Assembly (NCBI GenBank): GCA_037974665.1 | Contig: CM075771.1 | Span: forward strand, 18,077,425-18,141,424 | Length of the DNA stretch: 64,000 nt | Reading direction: 5' to 3' | DNA from: Ehretia macrophylla | Taxonomy: Eukaryota; Streptophyta; Magnoliopsida; Boraginales; Ehretiaceae | In this document: positions 51,353 to 63,645 of the stretch, one piece after another | Position numbering within the stretch: the stretch's first letter is position 1 | Layout: every line of letters begins with the position of its first letter | Made by a program: the position numbers and the translations under genes | Notes under the pieces: model-generated | The model's database searches: none | Seen by the model: only the letters and a program-made list of their open reading frames with translations | Told to the model about the DNA's origin: nothing

Positions 51353-52210
51353 CGTTACTCGATTTGTTTCTTATAATTGCGTACCTTATTATTTGTAATA
51401 CGTGACATATTCTCAAAAAGAGTTTTCATAAATTGAACCGGAAAATGAGTTTCAAAACATATTTCTCGTTCCCTCTCGCTGAGTTCATAAGGACTCACCC
51501 TCTTTTATCATCTCAGGTGAAGAAGATCAAGAACAGGTACCCAAGGACGATGTGCCTAACGATGATTCCTTGGAGTGATTGCCTGTCCCTACGTGCTTTT
51601 GTGCTTTGCCTGAAAGTGGTTGCTATATGGATGTTGTGTTTGATTGCAAACTATTCATTTTATTGATGTAAATGACCCCGTTGTAATTTGGGTTTAATTC
51701 TGGGATTGTACTATCTATAACCGGACGAACTTTTATTTGGTTGTTTGCTTTCGTTTTCTTAATTAGTAGTTATCGTAGGCATTCAAACCACTAGATGAAC
51801 AATCAACTAAGTTAATTCTATCTAATTTCACTTAGGTGCTCATGTGCAAACTAAAGTATAATAGGTACTTGCATAAGAGGAAATTGACAAATAAACGGGA
51901 CATACTTATCATGTTAGGCTAATTAACCAAACGAGCCTTTCAAGATCAAGATGTAGGGAAATTGGCTGGTGACAAATAGGAGAACTTAATGAAATTGGCT
52001 TAATGATTGGAATAATTGAGGCGTTTAGAGAATTAGGTCAAACCAAATAGCCCAATTACAGCCGTTATGCTGCCAATTTTTCGAAAAAACTTTGGAATTT
52101 AGACTAAATCATTAGGTGTTAAATCTTCATAAACAGCTAAGCATGTGATATTACCTGAATGTTTAGTTCACACCCTAGTCTAATTTTATAGGCCGGGTTG
52201 GGGCGTGACA

Positions 52211-53529
52211 ACGGAGACATGGTCACAAGCCCCATGCACTCAGTTTGCGGGCCAAGCCTCTACATGAATTGAAGTTATCTTGTCCAAGGTGTCGTGGGAT
52301 TCGGTAATAGAAAGGTGATGGATTAGGTTGTTGTCCTTCTTGCGGCTCACGACGTTCGATCTGGTACAGAAAAACAACGCAAAAGAAGAAAAGTGTGCCG
52401 AAAGTGATGAAAATGTTAGATTTTGGGCTCCAAAAATAGGTGCTGCTAACCAGGCATACTGCCTCCCTCGTAGAGCTCTCGGAGGGCTTTCCAACGGTAT
52501 GCTGTGCCCCGTGTAACTCCTTACGGATCAAAAGTTATGGGCACTGGAGCGACGGAGACCTGGTCCCAAGCCCCACGCCCTCGGTTTGCAGGCCTATCCT
52601 CTACGTGAAGCGAAGTTGTCTTGCCCATGGTGCCGTAGGATTCGGTAATAGAAATGTGATGGATTAGGTTGTCGTCCTTTTGGCTGCTATCAGCGTATGA
52701 TCCGGGACAGAAAAATAGCGCAAAAGAAGAAAAGTGTCCCGAAATTAATGAAAACATTCGATTTTGTGCTCCGAAAATTGGCGCAGCTTAGCAGTATTGC
52801 TACCCCCATTGTAGAGCTCTCGGAGAGCTTTCCAATGGTATGATGTGCACCGCGTAACTCCTTAAAGATCAAAAGTTATGGCCTCCAGAGCGACGGAGAC
52901 CTGGTCCCAAGCCCCATGCCCTCGGTTTGCGGACCCAGCCTCTACGTGAAGCGAAGTTATCTTGCCCAAGGTGCCATGGGATTTGGTAATAGAAATATGA
53001 TGGATTAGGTTGTCGTCTTTTTCGCGGCTCACGACGTACGATCTGGGACAAAAAAACAATGCAAAAGAAGAAAAGTGTCGCAAAACTAATGAAAATGTTC
53101 GATTTTGGGCTCGGAAACTAGGTGCTGCCAAGTAGGCTTGTTGTCCCCGTCGTAGAACTCTCGTAGAGCTTTCCAACGGTATATTGTGCGCCACGTAATT
53201 CCTTACGGGTCAAAAGTTATGGGCTCCGGAGCGACGGAGACCTGGTCACAAGCCCCACGCCCTCGGTTTGCAGGCCCAGCCTCTACGTGAAGTGAAGTTG
53301 TCTTGCCCAAGGATCCATGGGATTCAGTAATAGAAATGTGATGCATTAGGTTGTCGTCCTTTTCGCGGCTCACGACGTACGATCCGGGACGGAAAAACAG
53401 TGCAAAAGAAGAAAAGTGTCCAAAAACTGATTAAAACATTCGATTTTGGGCTCCAAAAACAGGCGCAGCCGAGGAGGCTTGCTACCCCCGTCGTAGAGCT
53501 ATCAGAGAGCTTTCCAACGGTACGCTGCG
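52211..53529 (+). repeat. Satellite island S5 (about 4 monomers) between LTR copies 4 and 5
   Basis: Satellite in the same orientation, resuming at the duplicated ACGGA. It ends at CTGCG (53525-53529), the target site of copy 5. The first monomer carries the same variants as the monomers at 40.7 and 44.5 kb, which continues the 11-monomer register of S4. A GCTATC variant at 52686 is one monomer later than the register predicts, so some exchange has occurred. Confidence 0.95.
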
Positions 53530-53915
53530 TGTGAGGCCCGACCCTGAATAACGTGTGTTACCTCGATTTGTGTGCCTTAGACCTAGAATTATATGACTGA
53601 CCTTGGATTATGTGTCATGTCTTGGTTTTCGCGCATGCCTCGTCATTTGTGCATTGACCTAGAATTATGTGCCCTAATCCTCAACTTACGTGCCTTGACC
53701 TCAATTTACGTGTGATACTTCATTTCGTGTGTCCTAACCTAGATTTGCGTGCCTTGACCTAGATTTAAGAACTGTGTTCCTTTTTGTGTGCCTTGCATTG
53801 AATTACGTGCATTCATTTAGGGTTGCGTGCATTTACTTGGAAAACATGCATTCGTCTCGTAGTTCGTGCCCTACCTCGTAGTGCATGCCCAAAACCTAAG
53901 AAAGCGTGCTCTCAC
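53530..53915 (+). repeat. ACGTG-type minisatellite of LTR-A copy 5
   Basis: About 17 degenerate units with four exact ACGTG words. Intermediate in length between copies 1 and 4. Confidence 0.8.
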
Positions 53916-56109
53916 GCTAATCAAGAAAGCATCTTACACGAAGCACTAGATCATTAATTAATCCTACAAATTCCACTAACTAATATTAAATTATTAATTC
54001 AACCCACTAGAAGACGAAATTGCAACAAAAGCTAGATATTCTTTATTCTTTGCATATCCCAAACACACAATTAAATAATACTCCAATAGATGACAAAAAA
54101 TTCAGATCCTAGCACTACCCTTGGTCGACCACTTGGACCCTTGTGCATGCACTTCAATTTCAAAATTAATTCCTCAAACATTCTTAGACAAGTTATGACA
54201 CAAATACATAAAAAAAAATAACCCAAAACCCTACTCAATGCACCCATATTCTCGACCCATTCCCTTGCCATGCTAGGTGATTCAAATGATGCTTCTTGAA
54301 GACACAAAATCAGATTTTTACATGCCCTAGGCCGACAAGCTCCTTTGCCCAACAAAAGCTTTTATTTTTCTTTCATTTCTCTCATTTCCTCACATTTTTC
54401 TCTCTCCCTCCCATTCTTCTCTCTTTCTCTCTCGGCTTTGGATGAGTTTCTACACTCCATAGCTTATCTTCATCACTCCATGGTTTATCAAGGCAAGCAA
54501 GAAGCTAGGGAGCTCAACTAAGCAAGCTAAGTTGCAAGAAACACACATGCAAGCTCTTTGAATCTCTATTTCGGCTTAGGTGAGTTTGCTAGCTTCCATT
54601 TCTTTTCTTCTTGTTCTAACCACATGCACCTACTAAGAACTTGGTCACTAAGCTAGGAAAAATAGAGAAAATCAAGTGGTGTCTTGGCTAAGCAAGGAAG
54701 AAGATCAACTTTGTGCTTCACCAAGAGTCTTGTGCAGCTTCTTGTTGTTTTGCTAAGTTGAGGGCTAAATCTTCTTGAAAATCTTTCAAAAAACCACATG
54801 TCTATCTTTACTTCTGTACTTGAGATATATGTGTGTTCATAAGCTTTTATAACCATGCATGACAAGATTTTGGGCTCGAATGTGTTGATAGATGAGCTCG
54901 TGCATGTCACAGCTTTCTGTGTTGTTGGTGCGAGGTAATTTTGGCTAGGTAAATGATGTTGAAAATACGTGAAAATTGGTAGGTAACTATTTTTTCCAGT
55001 TCTGAACATTTTTCATAGAAATAGGCCAAAGCTAATTTTGATTCTAAGGTCCTCAAAATGGAAAATAATTAAAATGTGTCCAAATCTGGAAAGTCTGGAA
55101 AAATGAAGTAAGTTTTGGCAGATTCACTGACCTTGTAGAACGAACCAGTTTTGACTTAATAAATTATATCCAAAATGCATGAAATTTGGTGTACTGATAG
55201 ATTTTTCAGTTCTGGACATTTTTGTCAGAAATGAACTAAGGCTAAATCTGACCCTAAGGCTCTCAAAAACGACAAGTATTGAAATGTGTGCAAATCTGGA
55301 CAGTTTTGTGCAGTCTCACTGTTTTTGGTATAACTATTGAACCCGAACTCCAAATGATGCGAGGTTGGTTTCTGAATTTATTTCACTTCTTAAGCTTTAA
55401 TTTGACATCTTATTCACTGGAATTGGAGATTGTTTGCTTGTCTTAACGATTGTGAGAAAACAGCCCATTGCAGTGAGGGTTTCACTTAGTGATATGCTTA
55501 GAAAAATTATTGTAGCTTCTCTTGTTGTATTAAATGCTTGGGATTGTGGCATTGAGATGTTGTGTGGACTGTTTTGAATACTTGAGGGTGTATGAACTAA
55601 TCAATGCACGGCTTGAGATTGATTTTGAGTTGACTTGGGGCTTAATCGCACGGGTAAGCACGAAATGGAAACCCTAGTGACTAGGTAAATTCACTAAGTG
55701 TTGATCCTATGAATATCGTGTTTAATTATATGTTTAGTAGGCTGCCCGTAGTTGCCATTGTAGCCCTAAATGCGATCTTGATGATTACATGTTGACAAGT
55801 AGGCCTTTCTTGCACCCGGTCCCACGTAGATGCCGTTGCATGATGAATAATCTTATTAATTGATTACGTGAGCTTTGAAATGAGTTATATGATTTGATTT
55901 ACGTGTGTTACATGGCTTCCCGTTTAATGTTCATATAACTCCATGTGCCTTTCAAGTGAAATTACTTGTCTTATCGTGCCTCGCTTGTTTACTTGTCAAT
56001 GTACAATCTTATGACTGCTCGGAGGCAACCTACTTTGTTGTCCTCCTAATGTGATATATTAAATGTCATAAATGTGCATTGCATACAAGGTTGCAACCTT
56101 TCATTCTGG

Positions 56110-56172
56110 CGTGGTAGCGTTCACGCACACCGGGCGGCATCGGGCTTGCCGGTGCAACCGTGACTACCATTG
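56110..56172 (+). other. Stem-loop block of LTR-A copy 5
   Basis: The outer left arm has one change from the usual CATGGTAG. The inner pairing CACCGGG / GCCGGTG is kept. Confidence 0.6.
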
Positions 56173-57387
56173 TCCAATTCCCTCTCTCGCTTGGGGGCTA
56201 GACTTCCTTGGAGAGTTGGGTCGTAGGATTTCGGGGTACATCCGGAGTACACCCATTTGGCGTGATAAGAGGATGATTTGAAGTCGGCCGCAACAACTGA
56301 TACTGGAAATGAACTGAGAGCAAAAGCTGTCACGCCCCAACCGGCCTATAAAGGTTAGACTAGGGTGTGATCTAAACATTCAAGTCATTTCGCGTACTTA
56401 ACCGTTTATGAAGATTTAACACTTAACGTTTTGGCCTAAACTCCAAAATTTTCCAGAAACCGGCAGCATAACGGCTGTAATTGGACTCTTTGGTTTGGCC
56501 TAATTCTCTAAACACCTCAAAATTTTCTAATCTCAAGTTCATTTCCAACTAAGATTGCTATTTATCATCAATTGAAACGCCTATTGGTTATCTCGATGTC
56601 TCGTTTGATTTATAACCTAGCATGATACTATGTCTCGTTCGTTTGTTTATCCTCGTTACAAAGTACCTGTTTTAGCTTAATAGCGAGTACCTGTTTAAGA
56701 TTGGATAAGTTCATTTACTTAGTCCTTAACTAATACGTCATGACCTATGATAGATACTAGCGGTAATAATAGCAAAACAATCACAGTAGTGTCTAGTGTC
56801 TGTCTAGCAATATCAGTACAAACCAAAATTAGACCCCAAATTACAACGGGGGTCTTTTACATTACAAATAGCAAGCAGCATAAAGAAATAGTTTTCAGGT
56901 AGCATTGAGTTCACAAGTAGCCACAATCACGCAAAGCACACAAGACAAGCAATCACTCCAAGGATTCATCGTTAGGCACACCGTTCTCGGGTACCTGTTC
57001 TGGATCTTCTTCACCTGAGATGATAAAAGAGGGTGAGTCCTTATGAACTCAGCGAGGGGGAACGAGAAATTGGTTTTGAAACTCATTTTCCTGTTCAACT
57101 TATGAAATCCTTTTGCAAGCGTGAATATAACACTAATATCAGTACAGGAATAGAAATACCAGTCTTTCCTCCCCGAGGTTCTCTAGGAACCAAGCAAGAG
57201 TACTTATACACATAGTAAAAAGGATACAGTGAGCTTTTGCTCTCAGATCAGATTCAGAATCAGTTGTTGCGGCCGACTTCAAATCATCCCCAAAACACAC
57301 CAGGTGGGTGTACTCCGGATGTACCCCGAAATCCTACGACCCAACTCTCTGAGGAAGTCTAGCCCCCAAGCGAGAGAGGGAATGGAA

Positions 57388-57450
57388 CAGTGGTAGTCAC
57401 GGGTACACCGGCAAGCCCGATGCCTCCCGGTGTGTGTGATCGCTTCCACG
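57388..57450 (-). other. Stem-loop block of LTR-A copy 6
   Basis: The weakest version of the structure: the outer arms are imperfect while the CACCGG / CCGGTG pair is intact. The neighbouring AAGGTTGCAACCTT palindrome is intact. Confidence 0.5.
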
Positions 57451-58258
57451 CCGACAGGAAAGGTTGCAACCTTGTATGCAGTGCACATTTATGACATTAA
57501 CATATCACGTTAGCAGGACAACAAAGTAGGTTACCTCCAGACAGTCATAAGATTGCACATTGACAAGTAAACAGGCAGGGCACGATAAGACAAGTAATTT
57601 CACTTGAAAGGCATATAGAGTTATATGAACATTAAACGGGCAGCCATGTAACACATGTAAATCAAGCCATATAACTCATTACGAAGCCCACGTGATCAAG
57701 TAATAAGATTATTCAACATGCAATAACATCTATGTGGGTTCGGGTGCAAGAAAAGCCTATTTGTCAACATGCAATGATCAAAATCATATTTAGGACTATA
57801 AAGGCATTTACGGGCAGCCTACTAAACATATAATTCCACACAATATCCAAATGATCAACACTTAGCAAAACTACCTAGTCATTAGGGTTTCCATTTCGTG
57901 CATATTCGTGCAATTTGAGCCTCAAACCAACTCAAAGTCAATCTCAAGCCATGCATCATTTAATTCAACATCCTCAAACATTCAAAACAGTCCACACAAC
58001 ATCCCGAAGCTACAATCCCAAGCATTTAATTCAACAAGAGGAGTTACCACAATTTTTCTAAGCACAACATTAAGTGAACCCTTACTGCAATAGGCTGTTT
58101 TCTCACAATCAATAGGATAAGCAAACAATCTCCAAATCCAGTGAATAAGATGTCAAATTAAATCTTAAGAAGTTAACTAAATTCGGAAACAAACCTTGCA
58201 TCAATTGGAGTTCGGGATCATTAGATATAGCCGAAACAGTGGGATAGCACAAAACTGT

Positions 58259-58640
58259 CCAGATTTACACACTTTTCAGTAATTGACGTTTTTGAGGTCC
58301 TTAGGCTTAGATTTAGCCTTAGTCCATTTCTGACAAAAATGTCCAGAACTGAAAAATATATCAGTATACCAAATTTCATGCATTTTGGACATCATTTAAT
58401 AAGTCAAATCTGGTTCGTTCTACAAGGTCAGTGCATCTGCCAAAACCTGCTTCATTTTTCCAGATTTCCAGATTTGGACACATTTTAAAGATTTGACATT
58501 TTTCGGACCTTAGAATCAAAATTAGCTTTGGCCTATTTCTGCGAAAAATGTTCAAAACTGTTCAAAATAGTCACCTACCAATTTTCATGCATTTTAAACA
58601 TCATTTGCCTAGCAAAACTTACCTCGAAACAAACTGGTCA
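58259..58640 (-). repeat. 209-bp internal tandem duplication, LTR-A copy 6
   Basis: Units start with CCAGATTT at 58259 and 58468, 209 bp apart. The parallel words CCATTTCTGACAAAAATG and CCTATTTCTGCGAAAAATG show the relationship of the two units clearly. Confidence 0.78.
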
Positions 58641-59691
58641 GAGAGCTGTGAACAATCCGACTTCACCTATCATCACTTTCAAGCCAAGATCTTGCCATGC
58701 ATGGTTGCAAAAGCTTATGAACGAACATATAACTCAAGTACAGAAGCAAATACATACTTTTATGAGCATGCATGTGGATTTTTGAAGGATTTTCAAAAGG
58801 TTTTAGCCCTCACCTTAGCAAGCAACCAAGAGATGCACAAAAACTTGTTGAAGCACAATCTTCTTCTTCTCCTTTGCCTAGCCGAGGTTCCAACTAGATT
58901 TTATCTATTTTTCCTAACTTAGTGACCAAGCTCTTAGTACATGCATGTGATTAGAACAAGAAGAAAAGAAATGGAAGCTTAAAACTCACCTAGGGCCGAA
59001 ATGAAGACTCAAGGAGCATGCATGAGTGATTTTCACATCCTAGCTAGTTTGGTCGAGCCTCTTGCTTGTTGCTTGCCTTGATCAACTATGGTGTGAAGAA
59101 GATGAGCTATGGAAGGTGAGAAGCTCAGCCAAGGCCGAGAGAGAGAGAAAAATGAGAGGGAGAGAGAGAAGTTGAGAGGAAAATGAGAGAATGTGACAAA
59201 GAATAAAGCTTTTGCAAGTTTAATGCACATGGTCGGCCTTGGGCAGCAAAATTTCAGCATTTTGTGTCTTCAAGGTGAAATTTTAAAATGCTAGCATGGG
59301 CAATGGTTGTTTGGTCGAGTAAGGTGAGAAAATTGAGGTGGTTTTGAGCAATTTTTATGCATTTGTGTCATAGTTTGTCTAAGCATGCATGATTAATTGA
59401 ATAATTGTTCAAGCCTTGTGCAACAACCTTGGTCTGGCCGGCCAAAGCATGTGCCAAATCTGAATTTTTGTCAAATTTTGATCATTATTTAATTGTGTCT
59501 TGAAAGTGCAAAAAGAATAAGGAATAAAGAATAAGGAATGTCTAGCTTTTTGTGTTATTTTGTCTTTTAGTGAGTTGAATTAGGATTATAATATTGATAG
59601 TGGATTTTGTGGGATTGTTTAATAGTCCAGTGCTTTGTGTAAGATGCTTTCTTGATTAGCGTGAGAGCACGCTTTTCTAGGTCTAGGGCAC

Positions 59692-60100
59692 TGTGAGGCC
59701 CGACCCCGAATAACGTGTCCTACCTCGATTCGCGCGCCTTAGACCTAAAATTAAATGACCGACCTTGGATTACGTGTCCTGTCTTGGTTTTCGTGCATAC
59801 CTCGTCATACGTGCCTTGACCTAGAATAGTGTGCCCTAATCCCCGACTCACGTGCGGTACCTAGAAATACGTGCCCTGACCTCGATGTACGTGCGTTACC
59901 TCGTTTCGTGTGCCCTAACCTTGAACTGCGTACCTTAACCTAGATATAGAGTCATGCCTTGATTTGCGTGCATTTGCATTAGAATCCGTGCATTTATCTT
60001 GAAGTACGTGCGTTAGTCTTGAAGTTTGTGTCTTATCTCGTAGTTCGTGTCTACCTCGTAATTCGTTCCCTAGACCTAGGAATCCGTGCCACCACGTTGA
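59692..60100 (+). repeat. ACGTG-rich minisatellite of LTR-A copy 7
   Basis: About 19 units with seven exact ACGTG words. One is a full CACGTG palindrome at 59849-59854. Confidence 0.85.
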
Positions 60101-62177
60101 TCAAGAAAGAATCCTACACAAAGCACTAGACACTAAAATAATCCTACACAATCCACTAACCAATATTATATTCCTAATTCAAATTCTCTACAAACTCCAC
60201 TAGCAATAAAATAATACTAAACTATTCCTACATTTCCCACTAACTATTATTCTATTCATAATTCAACTCATCAACAAACATTCCTATATTTTTTTCTTCC
60301 TAGATTCCCTCATTCCCCAACATCCCTATGACAATTCTAATGACACAAACGCAAAAAAAATTAGTCCTAGACAAACTATGACAAAACACTTAACACAATG
60401 CATAAAAAATTGCTCAAATTCTCCTCAAATCTCCACCATTTTCGACCAAGTGCTCCATGCCCATGCTAGCCATTTCAAAATACTCCTTGAAGACACAAAA
60501 AGTCTGAATTTGTATGCCCAAGGCTGACCATATGCTCAAAAAAAATTGCAAAGCCATTACTTTTGTCATATTCTCTCATTTCCTCTCAATTTCTCTCACT
60601 TCCCTCTCATTTTCTCTCTCCATTTCGGTTTTGGCTGAGTTCTCTCCACCTCTTAGCTCATCTTCATCATCATAAGGTGCATCAAGACAAACCACAAGCA
60701 AAGAAACTCACCCAAGCAAGCTAGGATGCAAGAAACACACATGCAAGCATTTTGAGTCACCATTTTCGGCCTAGGTAAGTTTTCTTGGCTTCCATTTCTT
60801 TTCTTCTTGTTCTAACCTCATGCATGTGCTAAGAGATTGATCACTAGGCTAGGAAAAATAGAGAAACCAAGTTGGAATCTCGGCTAAGCAAGAAGAAGAA
60901 GAGATTTGAAGCTTCAACAAGTTTTTGTGCATCTTTGTGGTTGATTGCTTAGGTGAGGGCTAAAACCTTTTGAAAACTCTTCAAAAATTCACATGCATGC
61001 TCATAAATGTGTGTATTTGCTTCTGTACTTGAGCTATATGGTCGTTCATAAGCTTAAACAACCATGCATGGCAAGATCTTGGCTTGAAAATGATGCTAGG
61101 TGAAGTCGAAATTGTTGACAGCTCTCTGACCAGTCTGTTCGAGGTAAGTTTAGCTAGGAAAATGATGTTGAAAATGCTTGAAAATTGGTAGGTGACTAGT
61201 TTGGACAGTTTTGAACATTTTTCCCAGAAATAGGAAGAAGCTAATTGTGACTCTAAGGTCCTCAAAATGGCAAATCTTTAAAATGTGACCAAATCTGGAA
61301 ATCTGGAAAAATGAAGCAGGTTTTGGCAGATGCACTGACTTTGTAGAACGAACCAGATTTGACTTAGTTAATGATGTCCAAAATGTATGAAAATTGGTGT
61401 ACTGCTAAATTTTTCAGTTATGGACAATTTTTTCAGAAATGGACCAAAGCTAAAACTGACCCTAAGGACCTCAAAAACGTCAATTTCTGAAAAGTGTGCA
61501 AACCTGGACAGTTTTGTGCTACCTCACTGTTTCGGCTATAACTAATGATTCTGAACTCCAATTGATGCAAGGTTTGTTTCTGATTTTATTTAACTTCTTA
61601 AGCTTTAATTTGACATCTTATTCTCTGAATTTGGAGATTTTTTTTATTATCCTATTGATTGTGGGAAAACAGCCTATTGCAGTAAATGTTTCATTTAGCT
61701 ACGTGCTTGGAAAATTGTTGTAACTTCTCTTGTGGTTCTAATTGTGTGGAAATGTGGTGTTGGGATGTTATGTGGACTGTTTTGAGTACTTGAGGATGCT
61801 TGAATTGAATGATGCATGACTTGAGAATGATTTTGAGTTGACTTAGGGTTTTAATCACACGATTAAGCATGAAATGGAAACCCTAATGACTAGGTAGTTT
61901 TGCTAAGTGTTGATCTTTTGGTTATTGTGTGGAAATTATATGCTTAGTGGGCTGCCCGTAAATGTTTTATAACTTCAAATGTGAATTTGACCATGGCATG
62001 TTGTCAAATAAGCTTTTCTTGCTACCGAACCCATGTTAATTTCATTGCATGTTGAATAATCTTATCACTTGATCACGTGAGCTTCTTAATGAGTTATATG
62101 GCCTGTTTTACATGTGTTACATGGCTGCCCGTTTAATTTTCATATAACTCTATATGCCTTTCCAGTGAAATTTTCTG

Positions 62178-62468
62178 TCTTATCGTGCCCTGCTTGTTTA
62201 CCTGTCAATGTGCAATCTAATGACTGTTCGGAGGCAGCCTACTTTGTTGTCCTCCTACTGTGATATATTTCCTGCCTTATCGTGCCCTGCTTGTTTACCT
62301 GTCAATGTGCAATCTTATGACTGTCCGGAGGCAACCTACTTTGTTGTCCTCCTACTGTGATATATTTCCTGTCTTATCGTGCCCTGCTTGTTTACCTGTC
62401 AATGTGCAATCTTATGACTGTCCGGAGGCAACCTACTTTTTTGTCCTCCTACTGTGATATATTACCTG
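62178..62468 (+). repeat. 97-bp unit, three tandem copies, LTR-A copy 7
   Basis: Unit starts are at 62178, 62275 and 62372, exactly 97 bp apart. Each contains CTGTTCGGAGGC or CTGTCCGGAGGC and TTGTCCTCCTACTGTGATAT. Overlapping short reading frames here only reflect the repeat. Confidence 0.92.
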
Positions 62469-62512
62469 TCATGAATGTGCATTGCATACAAGGTTGCAAC
62501 CTTTCCTGTCGA

Positions 62513-62574
62513 CATGGTAGCGATCATGCACACCGGGTGGCATCGGGCTTGCCGGTGCACCCGTGACTACCATG
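62513..62574 (+). other. Stem-loop block of LTR-A copy 7
   Basis: CATGGTAG ... CTACCATG over 62 bp with inner GCACACCGG / CCGGTGC pairing, among the best preserved in the window. Confidence 0.7.
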
Positions 62575-63645
62575 GTCCCATTCCCTCTCTCGCTTAGGGG
62601 CTAGACTTCCTCAGAGAGTTGGGTCGTAGGATTCGGGGTACATCCGGAGTACACCCACCTGGCATGTTTGGGGGATGATTTGAAGTCGGCCGCAACTTCT
62701 AATTCTGAAACTGATCTGAGAGCAAAAGCTCACCATATCCTTTTACTGTGTGTATAAGTACTCTCACTTGGTTCCTAGAGAACCTCGGGGAGGAAAGACT
62801 GGTATTTATGTTCCTTACTTGATTTTACTGTTATATTCATGTTTGAAAAAGGGATTTTCATATATTGAACCGGAAAATGAGTTTCAAAATGTATTTCTCG
62901 TTCCCCCTCGCTGAGTTCATAAGGACTCACCCTCTTTTTATCACAGGTGAAGAAGAACAGGTACAGGTACTCGAGGACAACGTGCCTATCGATGATTCCT
63001 TGGAGTGATTGTCTGTCCCTACGTGCTTTTGTGCTTTGCCTGAAAGTGGTTGCTATATGGATGTTGTGTTTGATTGCAAACTACTCATTTCATTGATGTA
63101 AATGACCCCGTTGTAATTTGGATCTAATTATGGAATTGTACTATCTATAACCGGACGAACTTTTATTTGGTTGTTTGCTTTCGTTTTCTTAATTAGTAGT
63201 TATCATAGGCATTCAAACCACTAGATGAACAATCAACTAAGTTAATTCTATCTAATTTCACTTAGGTGCTCATTTGCAAACTAAAGGATAATAGGTACTC
63301 GCCTGATAGGAAATTGACAAATAAACTGGACATAGTTATCATGTTAGGCTTATTAACCAAACGAGACTTTCAAGATAAACTAGTAGGCAAATCGGTTGGT
63401 GACAAATAAGAGTCCTTAATGAAATTAGATTAATGATTGGAATAATTGAGTTGTTTAGAGAATTAGGTCAAACCAAAGAGTCTACTTACAGCCGTTATGC
63501 TGCCGGTTTTTCAGAAAACTTTGGAGTTTAGGCTAAAAACAATAAGTGTTAAATCTTCATAAACAGTTAAGTACGAGACGTGACTTGAATGTTTAGTTCA
63601 CACCCTAGTATAACCTTATAGGCTGGGTTGGGGCGTGACAGGCAC

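Larger units (their letters stand above)
48142..52210 (+). mobile_element. LTR-A copy 4: solo LTR, Ty3/gypsy-like
   Basis: It runs from TGTGAGGCCCGACCCC to GGGTTGGGGCGTGACA, flanked by ACGGA at 48137-48141 and 52211-52215. At 4069 bp it is the longest copy. Part of the extra length is a doubled 97-bp unit (50725-50918) and a doubled 72-bp unit (51209-51352). Both ends are preserved and no internal region is seen. It is almost identical to copy 7 over long stretches (about 48820-49300 against 60280-60760, only a few differences by eye), so these two are the closest relatives in the window and probably recent. Confidence 0.93.
53530..56327 (+). mobile_element. LTR-A copy 5: left part, interrupted by copy 6
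   Basis: It begins TGTGAGGCCCGACCC after CTGCG (53525-53529). It follows the LTR-A order of parts (minisatellite, AT-rich region, CT tract at 54365-54430, 209-bp duplication, stem-loop block near 56110-56172) up to 56327, where copy 6 is inserted. The remaining right part should lie beyond the window, after the end of copy 6. Its sequence is of the copy 1 sub-group. It is the oldest layer of a three-layer nest. Confidence 0.88.
59692..63640 (+). mobile_element. LTR-A copy 7: solo LTR, innermost and youngest of the nest
   Basis: It runs from TGTGAGGCCCGACCCC to GGGTTGGGGCGTGACA, flanked by GGCAC at 59687-59691 and 63641-63645. Length is 3949 bp, with both ends preserved and no internal region. 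It lies within the minisatellite of copy 6, which lies within copy 5, so it is the youngest of the three. The 97-bp unit is present three times (62178-62468). It belongs to the same sub-group as copies 2, 3 and 4, closest to copy 4. Confidence 0.93.

Noticed and set aside
6994-53529. Elements as DNA transposons with terminal inverted repeats
   Set aside because: The ends are only partly complementary (TGTGAGGCCC against TGTCACGCCC), and the duplications are 5 bp with TG...CA ends. This fits LTRs better than hAT (8 bp), CACTA (3 bp) or Mutator (about 9 bp).
58548-58922. A 124-codon frame in LTR-A copy 6
   Set aside because: It covers the 209-bp duplication and flanking LTR. Different copies give different, overlapping frames, with no transmembrane or enzymatic signature.
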